Positions 10,279 to 20,004 of a stretch of 64,000 bases of DNA are shown here, piece after piece. Position 1 is the stretch's first letter. Each line of letters opens with the position of its first letter. The stretch spans positions 496,001 to 560,000 of the forward strand of contig NZ_VOSM01000003.1 in the NCBI RefSeq assembly GCF_007997015.1. The letters are read 5' to 3'. Below the pieces are notes generated by a model. It made no database searches and was not told the DNA's origin. It saw nothing but the letters and a program-made list of their open reading frames with translations. Both the position numbers and the translations under genes were made by a program. Origin of the DNA: Lujinxingia vulgaris. GTDB lineage: Bacteria > Myxococcota_A > Bradymonadia > Bradymonadales > Bradymonadaceae.

Positions 10279-12549
10279 CTCCTTATCGACGCGCGCCGGG
10301 TCGTCAGGCGCACACGGGATCTTGGCCAGCACGAACTTCAGGTTCTCGTCGTGCACAAGGCAGGCCTTGCCCTTCCAGCGGGCGGGAAGTTTGCGCTGAA
10401 ACTCCCCGCGGTAACGCACGTTCTGCATGATGGCGTAGATCGGTCCTTCGGTCTGCTCTTTCTTATACTTCTCCCAGTCCTCATCGCTGCGGATGGGGAT
10501 GACCAGGTTATGGGTGTGGTAGACCTCACCACGCCAGTTGAGACGAAACGCAACGACCGGCTCTTCGCAGTAAGTCTTGCGGGTATCGGCGCCGGGCGGC
10601 GGCTCCACCTCGGTGCAGAGCTCGTAGTAGCGGTCCCAGAGCTGCTTCTGGCTCATCGTCGAGCTGATGGTCGGCATGTAGATGTTCAGACAGAAGAAGG
10701 CCATCGAAAGCGCCCCGAGCGCCGTTACGCCCAGCGCCACTTTGCGCACGCGTTCGGTGCGGGCAAGACCCAACCCCAGCGCGCCGACCACACACACGGT
10801 CACAATGGGTTTGAGCCAGGTCTGGAAGTAGGGATCCCACTCCGCGTGATTCCACTCGCGATCGTAGCGGTAGGAGAAGAGGTTTTTGATCTGCTGCGGG
10901 TCGAGCACAAACTCCACCGCGATCACCGCCGCGATCACCGCCCCCACCCCGAAGAGCGCGCCCCCCAGGGGAAGGTCGCCGTCGAGCAGGTCGTCGATCG
11001 CCAGGGCCACGAGCATCGCCAGCGCCGGCACCACCGGGAAGATATAATGGTGGAACTTCGTGCTCGAGAGCGTAAAGAGCGTAAAGGCCACAAGCGCCCA
11101 CATCAGCAGCATCAGGCTGGCGCGCCCCTCATCGCTGTTGAGGCGCACTTTATGGCCGCCGAAGAAGCGCGCGATGGCCGCCGGCACAAAGCCTACCCAG
11201 GGAAAGAGTCCGTAGCCCAGCCAGCGCAAGAAGTGCTCAAAAGACCCCGTGGTCAGCTGGTGCACGCCGCTTGTGAGGCGCTTGAAGTGGTCGTGCACAA
11301 AGAAGCGGTTCCAGAAGCCCGGGTGATGGCGAATCAACATCGCCGCATACCAGGGGAAGGCCACCGCGATGAACACCAGCACGCCGCGCCAGAACTCCAC
11401 GCGCTTCATCAACGACCACTCCCGGGTGGTCAGGATATAGAGGAAGAGCACCGCGCCGGGCAGCATGAAGCCCAACAACCCCTTGGCCAGCGTGGCAAGC
11501 CCGATAAAGGCATAAAAGGTGAGCATGTAGATGCGGCCACGTCGCACCGTGGGTCGCTCCAGCGTCAGGTAGAGCACACCGAGCACACACGAGGCGTAGA
11601 GGGCAGCCTGCGTCGGCCCCCACACAAACCAGCCGAGCAGCGCGCGGGGGCGGTCCTCGGCGGTGATCAGCACGCCGAGCAGGGTCGCAAAGAGCGGCGC
11701 CCAGGTCAGCAGCACCCCGGCCAGCGCGATCTTCTTTCGTCGGGGGTGGTTCCAGACCAGCCCGGCGACGATGAGCAGCGCGCTGAGAATGAAGATCACG
11801 CCAAAGACGATCACCACCAGGTTGACCGAGTCGCCCAGCGCGTCCATCAGCGCGTTTTGCGATCCTCGCCAGCGCGAGAGCCCGATGAGCACGAGCGATA
11901 TCTGCGGGATGGTCAGCGCGCCGATCCAGCCCAGGCCTAAGGCGTAGGTGAACTTGCTGGCCGGAAGGTCGCGATCTTTACCGAAGGCGCCCATCATAAA
12001 GAAGCACATGCCCACGGTCATCATGCCCACAAAAGGCATGTCCGTCTGGGCCTGACGCCCGAGCATAAACCAGAAGGGGGAGCTTGCCAGCACCAGCGCC
12101 ATCAGCGCGCCGACGCGGCGCTTAAAGACCGTGGCGCCAAAGGCGTAGACCGAGATGATGCCCAGCGCGCCGGTCAGCGCCACGCCCAGGCGCACCGCGA
12201 AGGCGTTGACGCCAAAAAGCTCCATGCCAATGGCCATCATCCACATCAGGAGGATGGGCTTGGAGTAGAAATACGAGCCCTCGGTGCCGCCCTTGGAGTC
12301 GACCCAGTGGCTTCCCCACCAGGTGCTGATCCAGTCGTTGCGCTCGGTGATCTGGCGGCCGACCTCCCCGTAATGCGTCTCCCAGGGGTCCCAGAGCCCG
12401 AAGCTGCCGACGAAGGGCAACACCACGGCCAGGGCCAGAAGAAAGACCCAGCCGTGGGTTTTAAAGAAGTCGGTCGGGCGTTGTACAAAGCCGTCGAGCT
12501 CTCGCCACCACTGTCGGGCGGGGGTGGCGTCAGAAGAGCGCTCAGTCAT
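10261..12549 (-). CDS. ArnT-like integral membrane glycosyltransferase (GT-C fold, PMT/GT83-related)
   Basis: 762 residues from ATG 12549; an in-frame TTG at 12579 is possible but less well placed. About a dozen hydrophobic segments follow a soluble N-terminus. The first periplasmic loop has the GT-C acidic motif in GLWDPWETHYGEVGRQI, which resembles the donor-site loop of ArnT (lipid-A aminoarabinose transferase) and protein mannosyltransferases, and QTDMPFVG lies further on. Such enzymes use polyprenyl-phosphate sugars to modify lipid A or proteins at the periplasmic face. The substrate is not deducible. It is larger than E. coli ArnT (about 550) because of extra segments in the middle and a long C-terminal soluble domain. 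Confidence 0.75.
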   Translation of the reverse strand: MTERSSDATPARQWWRELDGFVQRPTDFFKTHGWVFLLALAVVLPFVGSFGLWDPWETHYGEVGRQITERNDWISTWWGSHWVDSKGGTEGSYFYSKPILLMWMMAIGMELFGVNAFAVRLGVALTGALGIISVYAFGATVFKRRVGALMALVLASSPFWFMLGRQAQTDMPFVGMMTVGMCFFMMGAFGKDRDLPASKFTYALGLGWIGALTIPQISLVLIGLSRWRGSQNALMDALGDSVNLVVIVFGVIFILSALLIVAGLVWNHPRRKKIALAGVLLTWAPLFATLLGVLITAEDRPRALLGWFVWGPTQAALYASCVLGVLYLTLERPTVRRGRIYMLTFYAFIGLATLAKGLLGFMLPGAVLFLYILTTREWSLMKRVEFWRGVLVFIAVAFPWYAAMLIRHHPGFWNRFFVHDHFKRLTSGVHQLTTGSFEHFLRWLGYGLFPWVGFVPAAIARFFGGHKVRLNSDEGRASLMLLMWALVAFTLFTLSSTKFHHYIFPVVPALAMLVALAIDDLLDGDLPLGGALFGVGAVIAAVIAVEFVLDPQQIKNLFSYRYDREWNHAEWDPYFQTWLKPIVTVCVVGALGLGLARTERVRKVALGVTALGALSMAFFCLNIYMPTISSTMSQKQLWDRYYELCTEVEPPPGADTRKTYCEEPVVAFRLNWRGEVYHTHNLVIPIRSDEDWEKYKKEQTEGPIYAIMQNVRYRGEFQRKLPARWKGKACLVHDENLKFVLAKIPCAPDDPARVDKESDAER

Positions 12550-12821
12550 CGGTGTGTCCGTCGCTAAAATGCGTTGCAAAATGCGCCCTAATTTTCGCCG
12601 GGCGAGAAGCCTGCGGAGTGTAGGGAAGCGCCCGAGGCGGTGTCAATCACGCCTGCCTGCCGGTGTGATGTCTGCGTCTTCCAGCTGCGCTCAACAATCG
12701 CGACAATCATGGACCTTTTCTTGCCCGGGAAGAGATGGTGCCCTCTAATGCATTCTGCGGAGGCAGGCATCGGCGCTGCCGCTCGCACGAAAGCATCTGT
12801 TTTTGACGTTGGAGAGAAGGA

Positions 12822-13523
12822 ATGGTCGGTCGACATCTATTCGCCATCAGCGCCGCCGCGATGCTGGTGTTCGGGGCATCTTCGGCCTCGGCGCAGCTCT
12901 ACTCCTACGAGACCCCGTCTGGCGAGGTGCTGATCACGAGCGAGCGTCACCCGGAGTATAAGCTGCTCGAAGTTCTCAGCGAGGGACCGTCGGCGCGGGC
13001 CCAGCGCGCCTCGTCCGCGTCGTCATCAAACACCTCTCCTCGCCAGGCACCCGAGGCCGACCCGCGGCTCTCCGGCGCCCGGGAGGCGGCCCGTCGCGGG
13101 CTGCCGGACTCCTTCAGCGCGCGCGAGGCCTACTTCGACGATCTCATTGAAGAAGCCGCCCTGGCCTACGACCTGCCCTTCGGATTTATCAAGGCGGTCA
13201 TCCGGGTGGAGAGTGCCTTTCAGCCCCACGTGGTCAGCCACGCCGGCGCCATGGGGCTGATGCAACTGATGCCCCGCACCGCCGAATCACTCGGGGTGAC
13301 CAACGCCTTCGACGCCCGACAGAACGTGTTTGGGGGCGCAAAGTTTTTGCGCATCTTGATCGAGCGCTACGATGGGGATATCAACCTGATCCTCGCCGCC
13401 TACAACGCGGGCGATGTGGCCGTGCGTCGTTACGACGGCATCCCCTACCCGCAGACCCGCGAATATGTCGCGTCGGTCTATTACTGGTATCAGCTCTACT
13501 CAGCCCAAGCGGAGACGCCGTGA
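12822..13523 (+). CDS. Periplasmic lytic transglycosylase (SLT family)
   Basis: 233 residues. A signal peptide (1-24, ending SSASAQ) is followed by a short DUF4124-like strand region (LYSYETPSGEVLITSE), a Ser/Ala-rich linker, and an SLT goose-lysozyme-like domain from about 105. The catalytic Glu sits in IRVESAF, followed by SHAGAMGLMQLMP and the LAAYNAGDVAVRRYDG block typical of MltE/Slt-type enzymes that cleave peptidoglycan to anhydromuropeptides. ATG 12822 has GGAG five bases farther upstream. The stop overlaps the GTG start of pgsA, so the two are translationally coupled. Confidence 0.9.
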   Translation: MVGRHLFAISAAAMLVFGASSASAQLYSYETPSGEVLITSERHPEYKLLEVLSEGPSARAQRASSASSSNTSPRQAPEADPRLSGAREAARRGLPDSFSAREAYFDDLIEEAALAYDLPFGFIKAVIRVESAFQPHVVSHAGAMGLMQLMPRTAESLGVTNAFDARQNVFGGAKFLRILIERYDGDINLILAAYNAGDVAVRRYDGIPYPQTREYVASVYYWYQLYSAQAETP

Positions 13524-14155
13524 GCGCCTCAACCATCCGGCAAGACATCGTCAACATCCCCAACGTGTTGACGCTGATGCGCATCGCGCTCATCCCGATC
13601 GTGGCGATGTTCATCTACTACGGCGACCCGCTCAGCTGCGTGATCGCGGTGGTGCTCTTCGGGGTCGCCTCGTTCACCGACTGGGTCGACGGGTACCTGG
13701 CGCGCAAGCTCAACCTGGTGAGCATGACCGGGAAGTTTCTCGACCCGCTGGCCGACAAGCTTCTGGTGATGACGGCGCTGGTGATGCTGATCCCGCTGGG
13801 GAGGTTGCCGGCCTGGATCGTGATCGTGATCGTGGCGCGCGAGATCTCCATCTCTTCTCTACGCAGCCTGGCTGCCGGCGAGGGGCTGATCATTGCGGCT
13901 GGCGAGGGCGGGAAGTTTAAGACGGCCTTTCAGATGCTGGGGCTGGTCTTTCTGATCCTGCACTTCACCTACGAGGTGAACTACGGGATGGGCGCGGTGA
14001 TGCTGAACTTCCACGCCATCGGCTTCTGGCTGCTGGCGATCTCGGTCTTCTTCAGCCTCTGGAGCGCCTGGGAGTACTTCTGGGGCTTTCTGAAGGCCAT
14101 CGGCGCGCGGGCAGACGATGCCGCCCCGTCCGCCCCCGAAGAACTCGCGCTCTAA
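13520..14155 (+). CDS. pgsA: CDP-diacylglycerol-glycerol-3-phosphate 3-phosphatidyltransferase
   Basis: 211 residues, starting with GTG at 13520 and overlapping the transglycosylase stop by four bases; GCGGAG provides the ribosome site. PgsA makes phosphatidylglycerol phosphate in the inner membrane. The CDP-alcohol phosphotransferase signature D-G-x2-A-R-x8-G-x3-D-x3-D is seen in DGYLARKLNLVSMTGKFLD followed by PLADKLL. There are four to five hydrophobic helices. The C-terminus has a short Asp/Ala/Pro tail. It converges with the DUF58 gene with only 28 bases between, and no terminator is visible there. Confidence 0.93.
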   Translation: MSASTIRQDIVNIPNVLTLMRIALIPIVAMFIYYGDPLSCVIAVVLFGVASFTDWVDGYLARKLNLVSMTGKFLDPLADKLLVMTALVMLIPLGRLPAWIVIVIVAREISISSLRSLAAGEGLIIAAGEGGKFKTAFQMLGLVFLILHFTYEVNYGMGAVMLNFHAIGFWLLAISVFFSLWSAWEYFWGFLKAIGARADDAAPSAPEELAL

Positions 14156-14183
14156 GCTCACGCGTCACAGGCCCCATTGCGGC

Positions 14184-15779
14184 TCAGCGCGCGCCCTCCC
14201 CTCTCAGCTCATCGGGCCCGACCAGGGCCACGGGCACGCCGAGCGCCTCAACCCGGGACGCGATGCGCGCGCGATCATCGGCCTCGGCGATCGAGAATAT
14301 CTCGCGGATGCGCTCATGGTGCGCCTCAAAGGGGATATCTTCGCGGCCAAATGCCGGCGTAAAGGGAGCCACCACACGCGCATCGACCCCGCGCCGGCGC
14401 GCCAGCCGCACGTAGCGCTCCAGCGCGTCGATCTCGTTAAGCCCGCAGAGGTCGCTGTAGATCACCAGCTGCAGCGGGCCGCGCCCCATCCTGAGCGCTT
14501 CTTCAAAGACAGCCTGCAGGCCGCTGACCTTGGTGCCGGCGCGCATCTCCGAGGGAGGCGGCAGCTCCAGGCCGCGCAGCCTGGCGAAGCGGCGCGCGTC
14601 GCTGACCTGACTGGCAATCACGCCGTGCGACTCGGCGTCGCTGGCCCAGCGGGCCAACTCCCAGGGGAGCTGGGCGCGGAGCCAGCGCCTTAGAAGACGC
14701 GTATCTACCGCGGCCTCAAGCCCCTGCTGACGCCGAAAGTCCAGGCGCTCCTGGATCAGAAGATAGTCGGCGATAAAACGCTCCACAGCCGCCTCATCCC
14801 AGGCGCTGCGCTCGGCGTCGACGATGGAGCGAAGTCCCACGAGATGGCGCAACATCCGCTGCAGGTGGGACGCGCCCGATCCCGAGTCCACTCGCCCGTA
14901 GATGGCGTGATCGAAGGTCAGGAGCGCCACCTCATCGCCGCGATCCAGGTACTCGCGCGCCTGCTCCACAACGTGATGAATCACCTCGTCGAGCTTGCGG
15001 CCCGGGGGCGTCCCCGAGTGCATCGAGGTGGAGATGTCCAGGGCCAGCACGCGCCGATGGGTGCGCTCGTCGTCAAACTCGCGGGAGATCAGGCGGCGCT
15101 GACGCACCGTCGCCTTCCAGGCGACGGTGCGCAGCGGATCGCCGGGCTGGTAGTCGCGAAGCTCCCGCAGGTCGGTGCCCGAGGCCGACGGGCGAGCGAC
15201 CGCACGCCGCGGCCGAGCCGCGCTGGCCAGGCCCGCACGCACGCGGCGCTGCGCGCTGCGCGTGAGCTGCGGAAAGATCTCAACGACCTGCACACAGGGC
15301 AGATAATCGCGGGTCTCCACAAGCCCCAGTCGGCCGCGCAGCACAACCTCGAAGCCCTGGAGGCTGGCGCGTCCGACATGGCGTGCGTCCAGCTTTACCG
15401 GCACGCTGAGCTTGTGGCCGCGAGCAAGCCCCCCGAGCGTCGGGGTGGTCTCCACGCGTATGCCACCGCTGGTGACCGGCTCCAGCGCCAGCGCCCCCAG
15501 GCGGTCGCCGGAGGCGTTGGAGACGCTGATCTCAAGGGTGTGCCGCTGGCCGTAACGCATGCGCAGCGGCCCCTGGGCGCTCTCCACCCCGAGCACCACC
15601 TGGCGGCGCTGCAAGGCTCTGGACTGCGTCAGGATCAGCATCATCGCGCCGAGCAGCACCCACCAGGGGATCTGGCCCAGGAGCACGAGCACAGGCTCGC
15701 GCGCCAGCGCGCCGAAGATCGTAAAGAGCGCGCCGCTGGCAAAGAGCCACTTCCCCGAAGGTGTCAGATAGGGGCTCAT
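14184..15779 (-). CDS. DUF58 protein (von Willebrand A-like), partner of MoxR
   Basis: 531 residues. Two N-terminal hydrophobic segments (about 12-50) anchor it, a beta-rich region follows, then the DUF58 core: SGTDLRELRDYQPGDPLRTV and WKATVRQRRLISREFDDE, and a vWA-like stretch with the metal-site motif ALDISTSMHSG (DxSxS), then VALLTFD. These features define the family commonly paired with MoxR ATPases in metal-chaperone or envelope-stress modules. It starts four bases after the MoxR stop and is the last gene of the block beginning at 24614. About 200 residues after the vWA strand are extra compared with short DUF58 proteins. Confidence 0.88.
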   Translation of the reverse strand: MSPYLTPSGKWLFASGALFTIFGALAREPVLVLLGQIPWWVLLGAMMLILTQSRALQRRQVVLGVESAQGPLRMRYGQRHTLEISVSNASGDRLGALALEPVTSGGIRVETTPTLGGLARGHKLSVPVKLDARHVGRASLQGFEVVLRGRLGLVETRDYLPCVQVVEIFPQLTRSAQRRVRAGLASAARPRRAVARPSASGTDLRELRDYQPGDPLRTVAWKATVRQRRLISREFDDERTHRRVLALDISTSMHSGTPPGRKLDEVIHHVVEQAREYLDRGDEVALLTFDHAIYGRVDSGSGASHLQRMLRHLVGLRSIVDAERSAWDEAAVERFIADYLLIQERLDFRRQQGLEAAVDTRLLRRWLRAQLPWELARWASDAESHGVIASQVSDARRFARLRGLELPPPSEMRAGTKVSGLQAVFEEALRMGRGPLQLVIYSDLCGLNEIDALERYVRLARRRGVDARVVAPFTPAFGREDIPFEAHHERIREIFSIAEADDRARIASRVEALGVPVALVGPDELRGEGAR

Positions 15780-15783
15780 CGGC

Positions 15784-16842
15784 TCATCCGTAGCGCACGG
15801 CTTTCAGCGCGCTCTCCACAAGGTCCTGGCCCCGGGTGCCATCGAGCTCGGCGTCGGGGTGAAGCACGATGCGATGCGCCAACACAGCCACCGCCATGGC
15901 CTGGATATCATCCGGGAGCACATACCCCCTGCCGCGAATCAACGCGCGCGCCTGGGAGGCCTTCAGTAGCGCCAGGGAGGCACGTGGCGACGCCCCCAGA
16001 AGGGCGCGGGTATCGGTGCGGGTCTGGCGCACGATCCCCAGGATGTAGCGCATCAACTCATGGCTGATATGGACCTGCTCGACCAGACCGATGATCGCCT
16101 CGGCCTGCTCGGCGCTGATCACCGCCTCGACCGGCGCCCTGCTCTGGCGATGGGTCTTGAGCACCTCCAGCTCCTGGTCGGCGCTGGGGTAGCCGATGGT
16201 CAGTTTTAGCAGAAAGCGGTCCAGCTGCGCCTCCGGCAACATATAGACCCCCTCCTGCTCAATGGGGTTCTGGGTGGCAAGCACCACAAAGGGTGAGGGC
16301 AGCATGTGGGTGACGCCCTCGATGGTGACCTGACGCTCCTGCATCGCCTCGAGCATTGCCGACTGGGTCTTGGCCGGCGCGCGGTTGATCTCATCGCCCA
16401 GGAGCACGTTGGTAAAGACCGGCCCGCGGCGCAGATCAAAGGCGTTCGTGCTCAGGTTGGGCACATACGTCCCGGTAATGTCTGAGGGGAGCAGATCCGG
16501 GGTGAACTGCACGCGTCGGAAGGTCGCGTCGATCGTGCGCGCGAAGGCCCGGCAAAGGGTGGTTTTGGCCACCCCGGGGACGCCCTCAAGCAAAATATGA
16601 CCGCGGGCAAAGAGCGCGACGAGCAGCGCATCGACCACCTCCGGCGCGCCGATGAAGGTCGCACTGACCTGCTGGCGCATCGCCTCACAGATGGCGCGGA
16701 CCTCCTTGAGTCGCTCCTCTGCGATGGAAGCCGCCGCCCCGTCCGGGGTCTGAACCCGCGGGAGGTTCGACCCCTCAGCGGAGGTCTCCGCCCGGGGGGC
16801 GCTGGTGGCGGGAGCTGCGGTGTTGGCGGGTGCGTCGCTCAT
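15784..16842 (-). CDS. MoxR-family AAA+ ATPase
   Basis: 352 residues. Residues 1-40 are a low-complexity Ala/Ser/Pro leader, then a standard MoxR domain. Walker A is GVPGVAKT (87-94), Walker B LLGDE (147-151) followed by INRAPAKTQSAMLEAM, sensor-1 ATQNP, and the C-terminal ASPRASLALLKASQA lid. MoxR proteins act as chaperones that assemble or activate vWA/DUF58 partners. ATG 16842 has AGAGG six bases upstream and lies 68 bases inside the preceding gene, an unusually long coding overlap in a different frame. The unconserved leader is exactly the part encoded in the overlap. Confidence 0.93.
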   Translation of the reverse strand: MSDAPANTAAPATSAPRAETSAEGSNLPRVQTPDGAAASIAEERLKEVRAICEAMRQQVSATFIGAPEVVDALLVALFARGHILLEGVPGVAKTTLCRAFARTIDATFRRVQFTPDLLPSDITGTYVPNLSTNAFDLRRGPVFTNVLLGDEINRAPAKTQSAMLEAMQERQVTIEGVTHMLPSPFVVLATQNPIEQEGVYMLPEAQLDRFLLKLTIGYPSADQELEVLKTHRQSRAPVEAVISAEQAEAIIGLVEQVHISHELMRYILGIVRQTRTDTRALLGASPRASLALLKASQARALIRGRGYVLPDDIQAMAVAVLAHRIVLHPDAELDGTRGQDLVESALKAVRYG

Positions 16843-18187
16843 AGTCGGCCTCTTTGCCCATCCAGCCTAAGATCTCATGGGCCTGTCGATGAAGTCGCGC
16901 CAGATCGCGGGCGCTGTAGTTGGCGTCATTCTCTAAAAAGACCCGATGGCGGGTCGGCGCGGCCGCAAGGTGGCTCAGAAGCTCCAGAACGTACGCTCGC
17001 CGGCGCTCGCGTTCGGGGGCGGCCAGACGCGTGCAGTGCTTCTGCTCAAAACGTCGCGCCAACTCGGCGATCGGTGGGCGCTGCTTGCTTGTTGAGGGCC
17101 AGAGCCCCAGGTCGTCTAAAAAGATCTCCTCAAAGACCTCTTTGAGGATCGCGACCGGAAGCGCGTAATTGATCCCGCGTCGGCCGCGGGAGAAACGCGC
17201 CACGTTCCAATCAAATTCTGTCTGCGGCGGCGCGAGCTCACTACGCTCGCGCTGCACAAACTCACTGAGCCGGCGCGATCGCTGCCAGGGGAGCACCGTC
17301 GCCAGGTAGGCCGCGCTTCCCAGCGCCAGCAAGAGCCCCAGAAAGTAGAGCAGCTCGGTCTTCGCCAGCTCATCGAGGACCTCGCGCACCCGCTCGTTAA
17401 ACGCATCGACCTTCGAGACGAGATCGTCACCGGTGAGCGCGTTGGCGCCGGGGGCCTGATAACGGCCCTGCTGCTCAAACGCGCCATGCACCAACCAGAC
17501 CCGGCAGCTCTCACCGGCGGGCTCGCAGAGGTAATCGATGGCGTTGGAAGCCAGGCGCGCGTTGTCGGCGATGGTCAACATACTGTTGATCAGCACGCTG
17601 GGGTCGGAGAGCACAATCGCCCGCCCCTCACCCAGGGTCATATCGTAGACCAGCCCCCCACCCTCATCAAAGCTCAGGACGGGGCCGCCCTCATTGAGCA
17701 AGACCGCCGGCACGTTGGAGACGACCTCGCTGACCCCTTCAAGCAGCGGGTGTCGCCCCCGGGCACTGTGGCGCGGCCAGTCGGACTGGCCATCAACAAA
17801 ACGCCGATGCGGGAGCGCTCCGACCCTCGGTTCCACTCGCCGCAAGGAGAGTCGCTCCATCAGCGCCGCGCCCCCGCCGAAGTCGTCAGCGAGCAGCAGA
17901 CGACCGCCATCGACTACGAATGAGGCAAAGGACTCCGGCGTGAGCGCATCCTGCGGGTAAACCACGACGATGACGTCGTCGGATGTCACCTCCTCCCAGT
18001 CGAGCGTCTCGGTGGCGCGCAGCTCGGCGCCCTGCGCGCTGGCCAGCGCCACAAAGCGGGAGAGCCCCTGCCAGTCGGTTGAGGTTGGCTCATAGTCCTG
18101 CGCCAGAGCCGTCGGCGTGCTCACGCTCAGGGCAAGCAGAAGCACGGCCAGCGCAGCCCCGTGACGATGCAGAACAGAAGCGCTCAT
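16775..18187 (-). CDS. DUF4350-like membrane-anchored protein of the MoxR operon
   Basis: 470 residues. A signal peptide (1-29, ending TALAQD) is followed by a GATase-like alpha/beta domain (DVIVVVYPQ, DGGRLLLADDFGGG, EGRAIVLSDPSVLINSML) as in DUF4350 proteins that accompany MoxR/DUF58. A single membrane helix lies around 290-310 (LLYFLGLLLALGSAAYLATV), and a helical cytoplasmic tail of about 150 residues is rich in Arg and Glu. The start overlaps the previous stop as ATGA. The last 23 codons overlap the MoxR gene and encode an Arg/Gly-rich tail. Role in the complex unknown. Confidence 0.75.
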   Translation of the reverse strand: MSASVLHRHGAALAVLLLALSVSTPTALAQDYEPTSTDWQGLSRFVALASAQGAELRATETLDWEEVTSDDVIVVVYPQDALTPESFASFVVDGGRLLLADDFGGGAALMERLSLRRVEPRVGALPHRRFVDGQSDWPRHSARGRHPLLEGVSEVVSNVPAVLLNEGGPVLSFDEGGGLVYDMTLGEGRAIVLSDPSVLINSMLTIADNARLASNAIDYLCEPAGESCRVWLVHGAFEQQGRYQAPGANALTGDDLVSKVDAFNERVREVLDELAKTELLYFLGLLLALGSAAYLATVLPWQRSRRLSEFVQRERSELAPPQTEFDWNVARFSRGRRGINYALPVAILKEVFEEIFLDDLGLWPSTSKQRPPIAELARRFEQKHCTRLAAPERERRRAYVLELLSHLAAAPTRHRVFLENDANYSARDLARLHRQAHEILGWMGKEADYERRTRQHRSSRHQRPPGGDLR

Positions 18188-20004
18188 GGGCCCTCCTTCT
18201 GCAGCGCGCCGGGCTCGGTGGCCACCAGTCGATCCAACTCCATGACGATCTCACGCACGCGATGCCAGAGCGCCACATCGTAGTCGTGACCGCTGAAGTT
18301 CGTCTCTTCGACCGCCGCCGTCAGAAGTCGCAAAAGCTCGGCGGGTCGATCTTCGGCGCGGAGCTGCGTCCAGCGCTCCAGCCGCGCATACCAGTCGAGG
18401 GCGGTATCGGTCGTCGACGCATCCTGGTGCGCGAGCGCCTGTGCGATCTGCGCCGGTGTGAGGCTCCCCCACAGGTCCTCGCCATGGGCGCGTTGAACAA
18501 GCCAGCGGTAGAGCTCGCGGATCTTCAGCGGCACCGGACTCATCTTCAAACGCAGGCGTCCGGAGCGCGCGCGCTCCAGCGTGGCGCGTGCCTCGACAAA
18601 CCCCGGCGCGGTGGCGCGCAGTGTGAGACCGACGGCGCCGGAGACCGAGAGCGCATACGCGCCCTCGCCCAGCTCCCGGGCGTCTTCGATGGTCCCGTCG
18701 GCCCCTTCCACCCTCAGCGTGGCGCCCGCAATGGCCCGATCGCGCCACCGATCCCAGAGTTCCACCACAAGCGTCGAGGCGACCTCAGCGCTCTCATCCG
18801 GCGCTTCCCGAACCTCTTCGAACTCAAGCTCTTCGTGACCCCGCGCCACATCGCGGGCCATCGCATCTTCGGTCGCCCGTGCTCTGGAGCGCCTGGCCAG
18901 CACCCGGCCCCACCACGCCCGCACCACCACCAGGGCCCGCCGCGCCACACCACGCCCCACCCACAAAAGCGCAAGCACCACCGCCACCATCGCCGCCATA
19001 CGCAGCGCCTTCTCCTGTGGCGCCTCCTTAACCTCCCAGCGCTCTCCGGACCACACAAGCGCCACACCGGCCGGTGGCTCAACCCGGGCTTCCACCGCGT
19101 AGACGCCCTGAGCCCCCGGTGGGCTCTCCACAAAAGTGCTCGCGCCGCCGCCGGCGTCGGTCCTCCCCTCCACCTTGACCGGCTCCTCGCCCTCCCGGCT
19201 CACCCGCCAGATGACGTCCAGATCGGGCACCCCGCCCCGCTCATCCTCGACCTGCAGGCGCACCTCCCAGCCGCGACGCATCCGCAGAAAGACCCGCTCA
19301 ACCTGCCCGCTAACCTCGACCCGATCGCCGCGACGCACGTTCTGGGAGACCCGCACCGCCTCGCGGTAGGCGGTGCCCTCGATCACGAACTCAAAGGCGT
19401 TGTCGCCCTGCTCCACAAAAGGCTGCAGGTCGAGCGTGGTACGCCCATAGGTGTCGAGCTGAGCCGCGGCCACCGGTTCCCCGGCGCGGTACACCGAGAC
19501 AAAAGTCGACACGCCCTGACCGGCGCTGCTGGCTTGAAAACGCGCGGGAACCTCCGCCTCCCCGTGCACAAACGAGGGCACCTGCACCTCCAGCGCAACC
19601 GGCTCCGCGACCAGACGCACGCTCGCCGAAGCCTGCGATGCCGGCAGATGCTCCGAGCCTGCGAAACTGGCCGTGACCACGTAGCTTCCGGGCACCTCGT
19701 CGCTCGACCAGCTAAATCGCCCCTGAAAGTCGGTGTACACACGCGCCTGATTGATCGTGGCGCGTTGCTCATTCTCGACCAGAAGATCCACTCGGCGCTG
19801 GGCCAACCCCCGGCCCAGATCATCGACGAGCAACCCGCGCACATTGAGGTTGGTGCCGGCGCCCACGGCCTCCAGCTCGAGCTCCGCGCTGCCCAGAACG
19901 CGCACCTCGTAGGCGGCCGCAGCCGGGAGAAAGTTCAGCCCACCCTCACCGAGAGCGATGAGGCAGAAGATGAGTGATGCCAGCGCCTTGAGCACGGTTC
20001 TCAC
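18184..20004 (-). CDS. Secreted/membrane protein with Ig-like beta domains, function unknown
   Basis: 606 residues from GTG 20004, which overlaps the TPR gene stop and has GGAGGA upstream. There is a signal peptide (1-30). Two or three Ig-like/'carboxypeptidase regulatory' beta sandwiches occupy about 35-320; they carry recurring patterns such as TDFQGRFSWSSDEVPGSYVVTA and TDAGGGASTFVE. A membrane helix lies near 335-355 (ALRMAAMVAVVLALLWVG), then an Arg-rich stop-transfer segment, another beta domain (LRVEGADGTIEDARELGEG) and a helical C-terminus that would be cytoplasmic. It looks like a structural element linking the periplasm with the MoxR/DUF58 cytoplasmic machinery. Overlaps on both sides imply translational coupling. 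Confidence 0.7.
   Translation of the reverse strand: MRTVLKALASLIFCLIALGEGGLNFLPAAAAYEVRVLGSAELELEAVGAGTNLNVRGLLVDDLGRGLAQRRVDLLVENEQRATINQARVYTDFQGRFSWSSDEVPGSYVVTASFAGSEHLPASQASASVRLVAEPVALEVQVPSFVHGEAEVPARFQASSAGQGVSTFVSVYRAGEPVAAAQLDTYGRTTLDLQPFVEQGDNAFEFVIEGTAYREAVRVSQNVRRGDRVEVSGQVERVFLRMRRGWEVRLQVEDERGGVPDLDVIWRVSREGEEPVKVEGRTDAGGGASTFVESPPGAQGVYAVEARVEPPAGVALVWSGERWEVKEAPQEKALRMAAMVAVVLALLWVGRGVARRALVVVRAWWGRVLARRSRARATEDAMARDVARGHEELEFEEVREAPDESAEVASTLVVELWDRWRDRAIAGATLRVEGADGTIEDARELGEGAYALSVSGAVGLTLRATAPGFVEARATLERARSGRLRLKMSPVPLKIRELYRWLVQRAHGEDLWGSLTPAQIAQALAHQDASTTDTALDWYARLERWTQLRAEDRPAELLRLLTAAVEETNFSGHDYDVALWHRVREIVMELDRLVATEPGALQKEGP

Noticed and set aside
10180-11940. 586-codon plus-strand frame over the ArnT-like gene
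   Set aside because: His/Arg/Glu-rich shadow of the membrane-protein gene on the minus strand; no ribosome site or domain.
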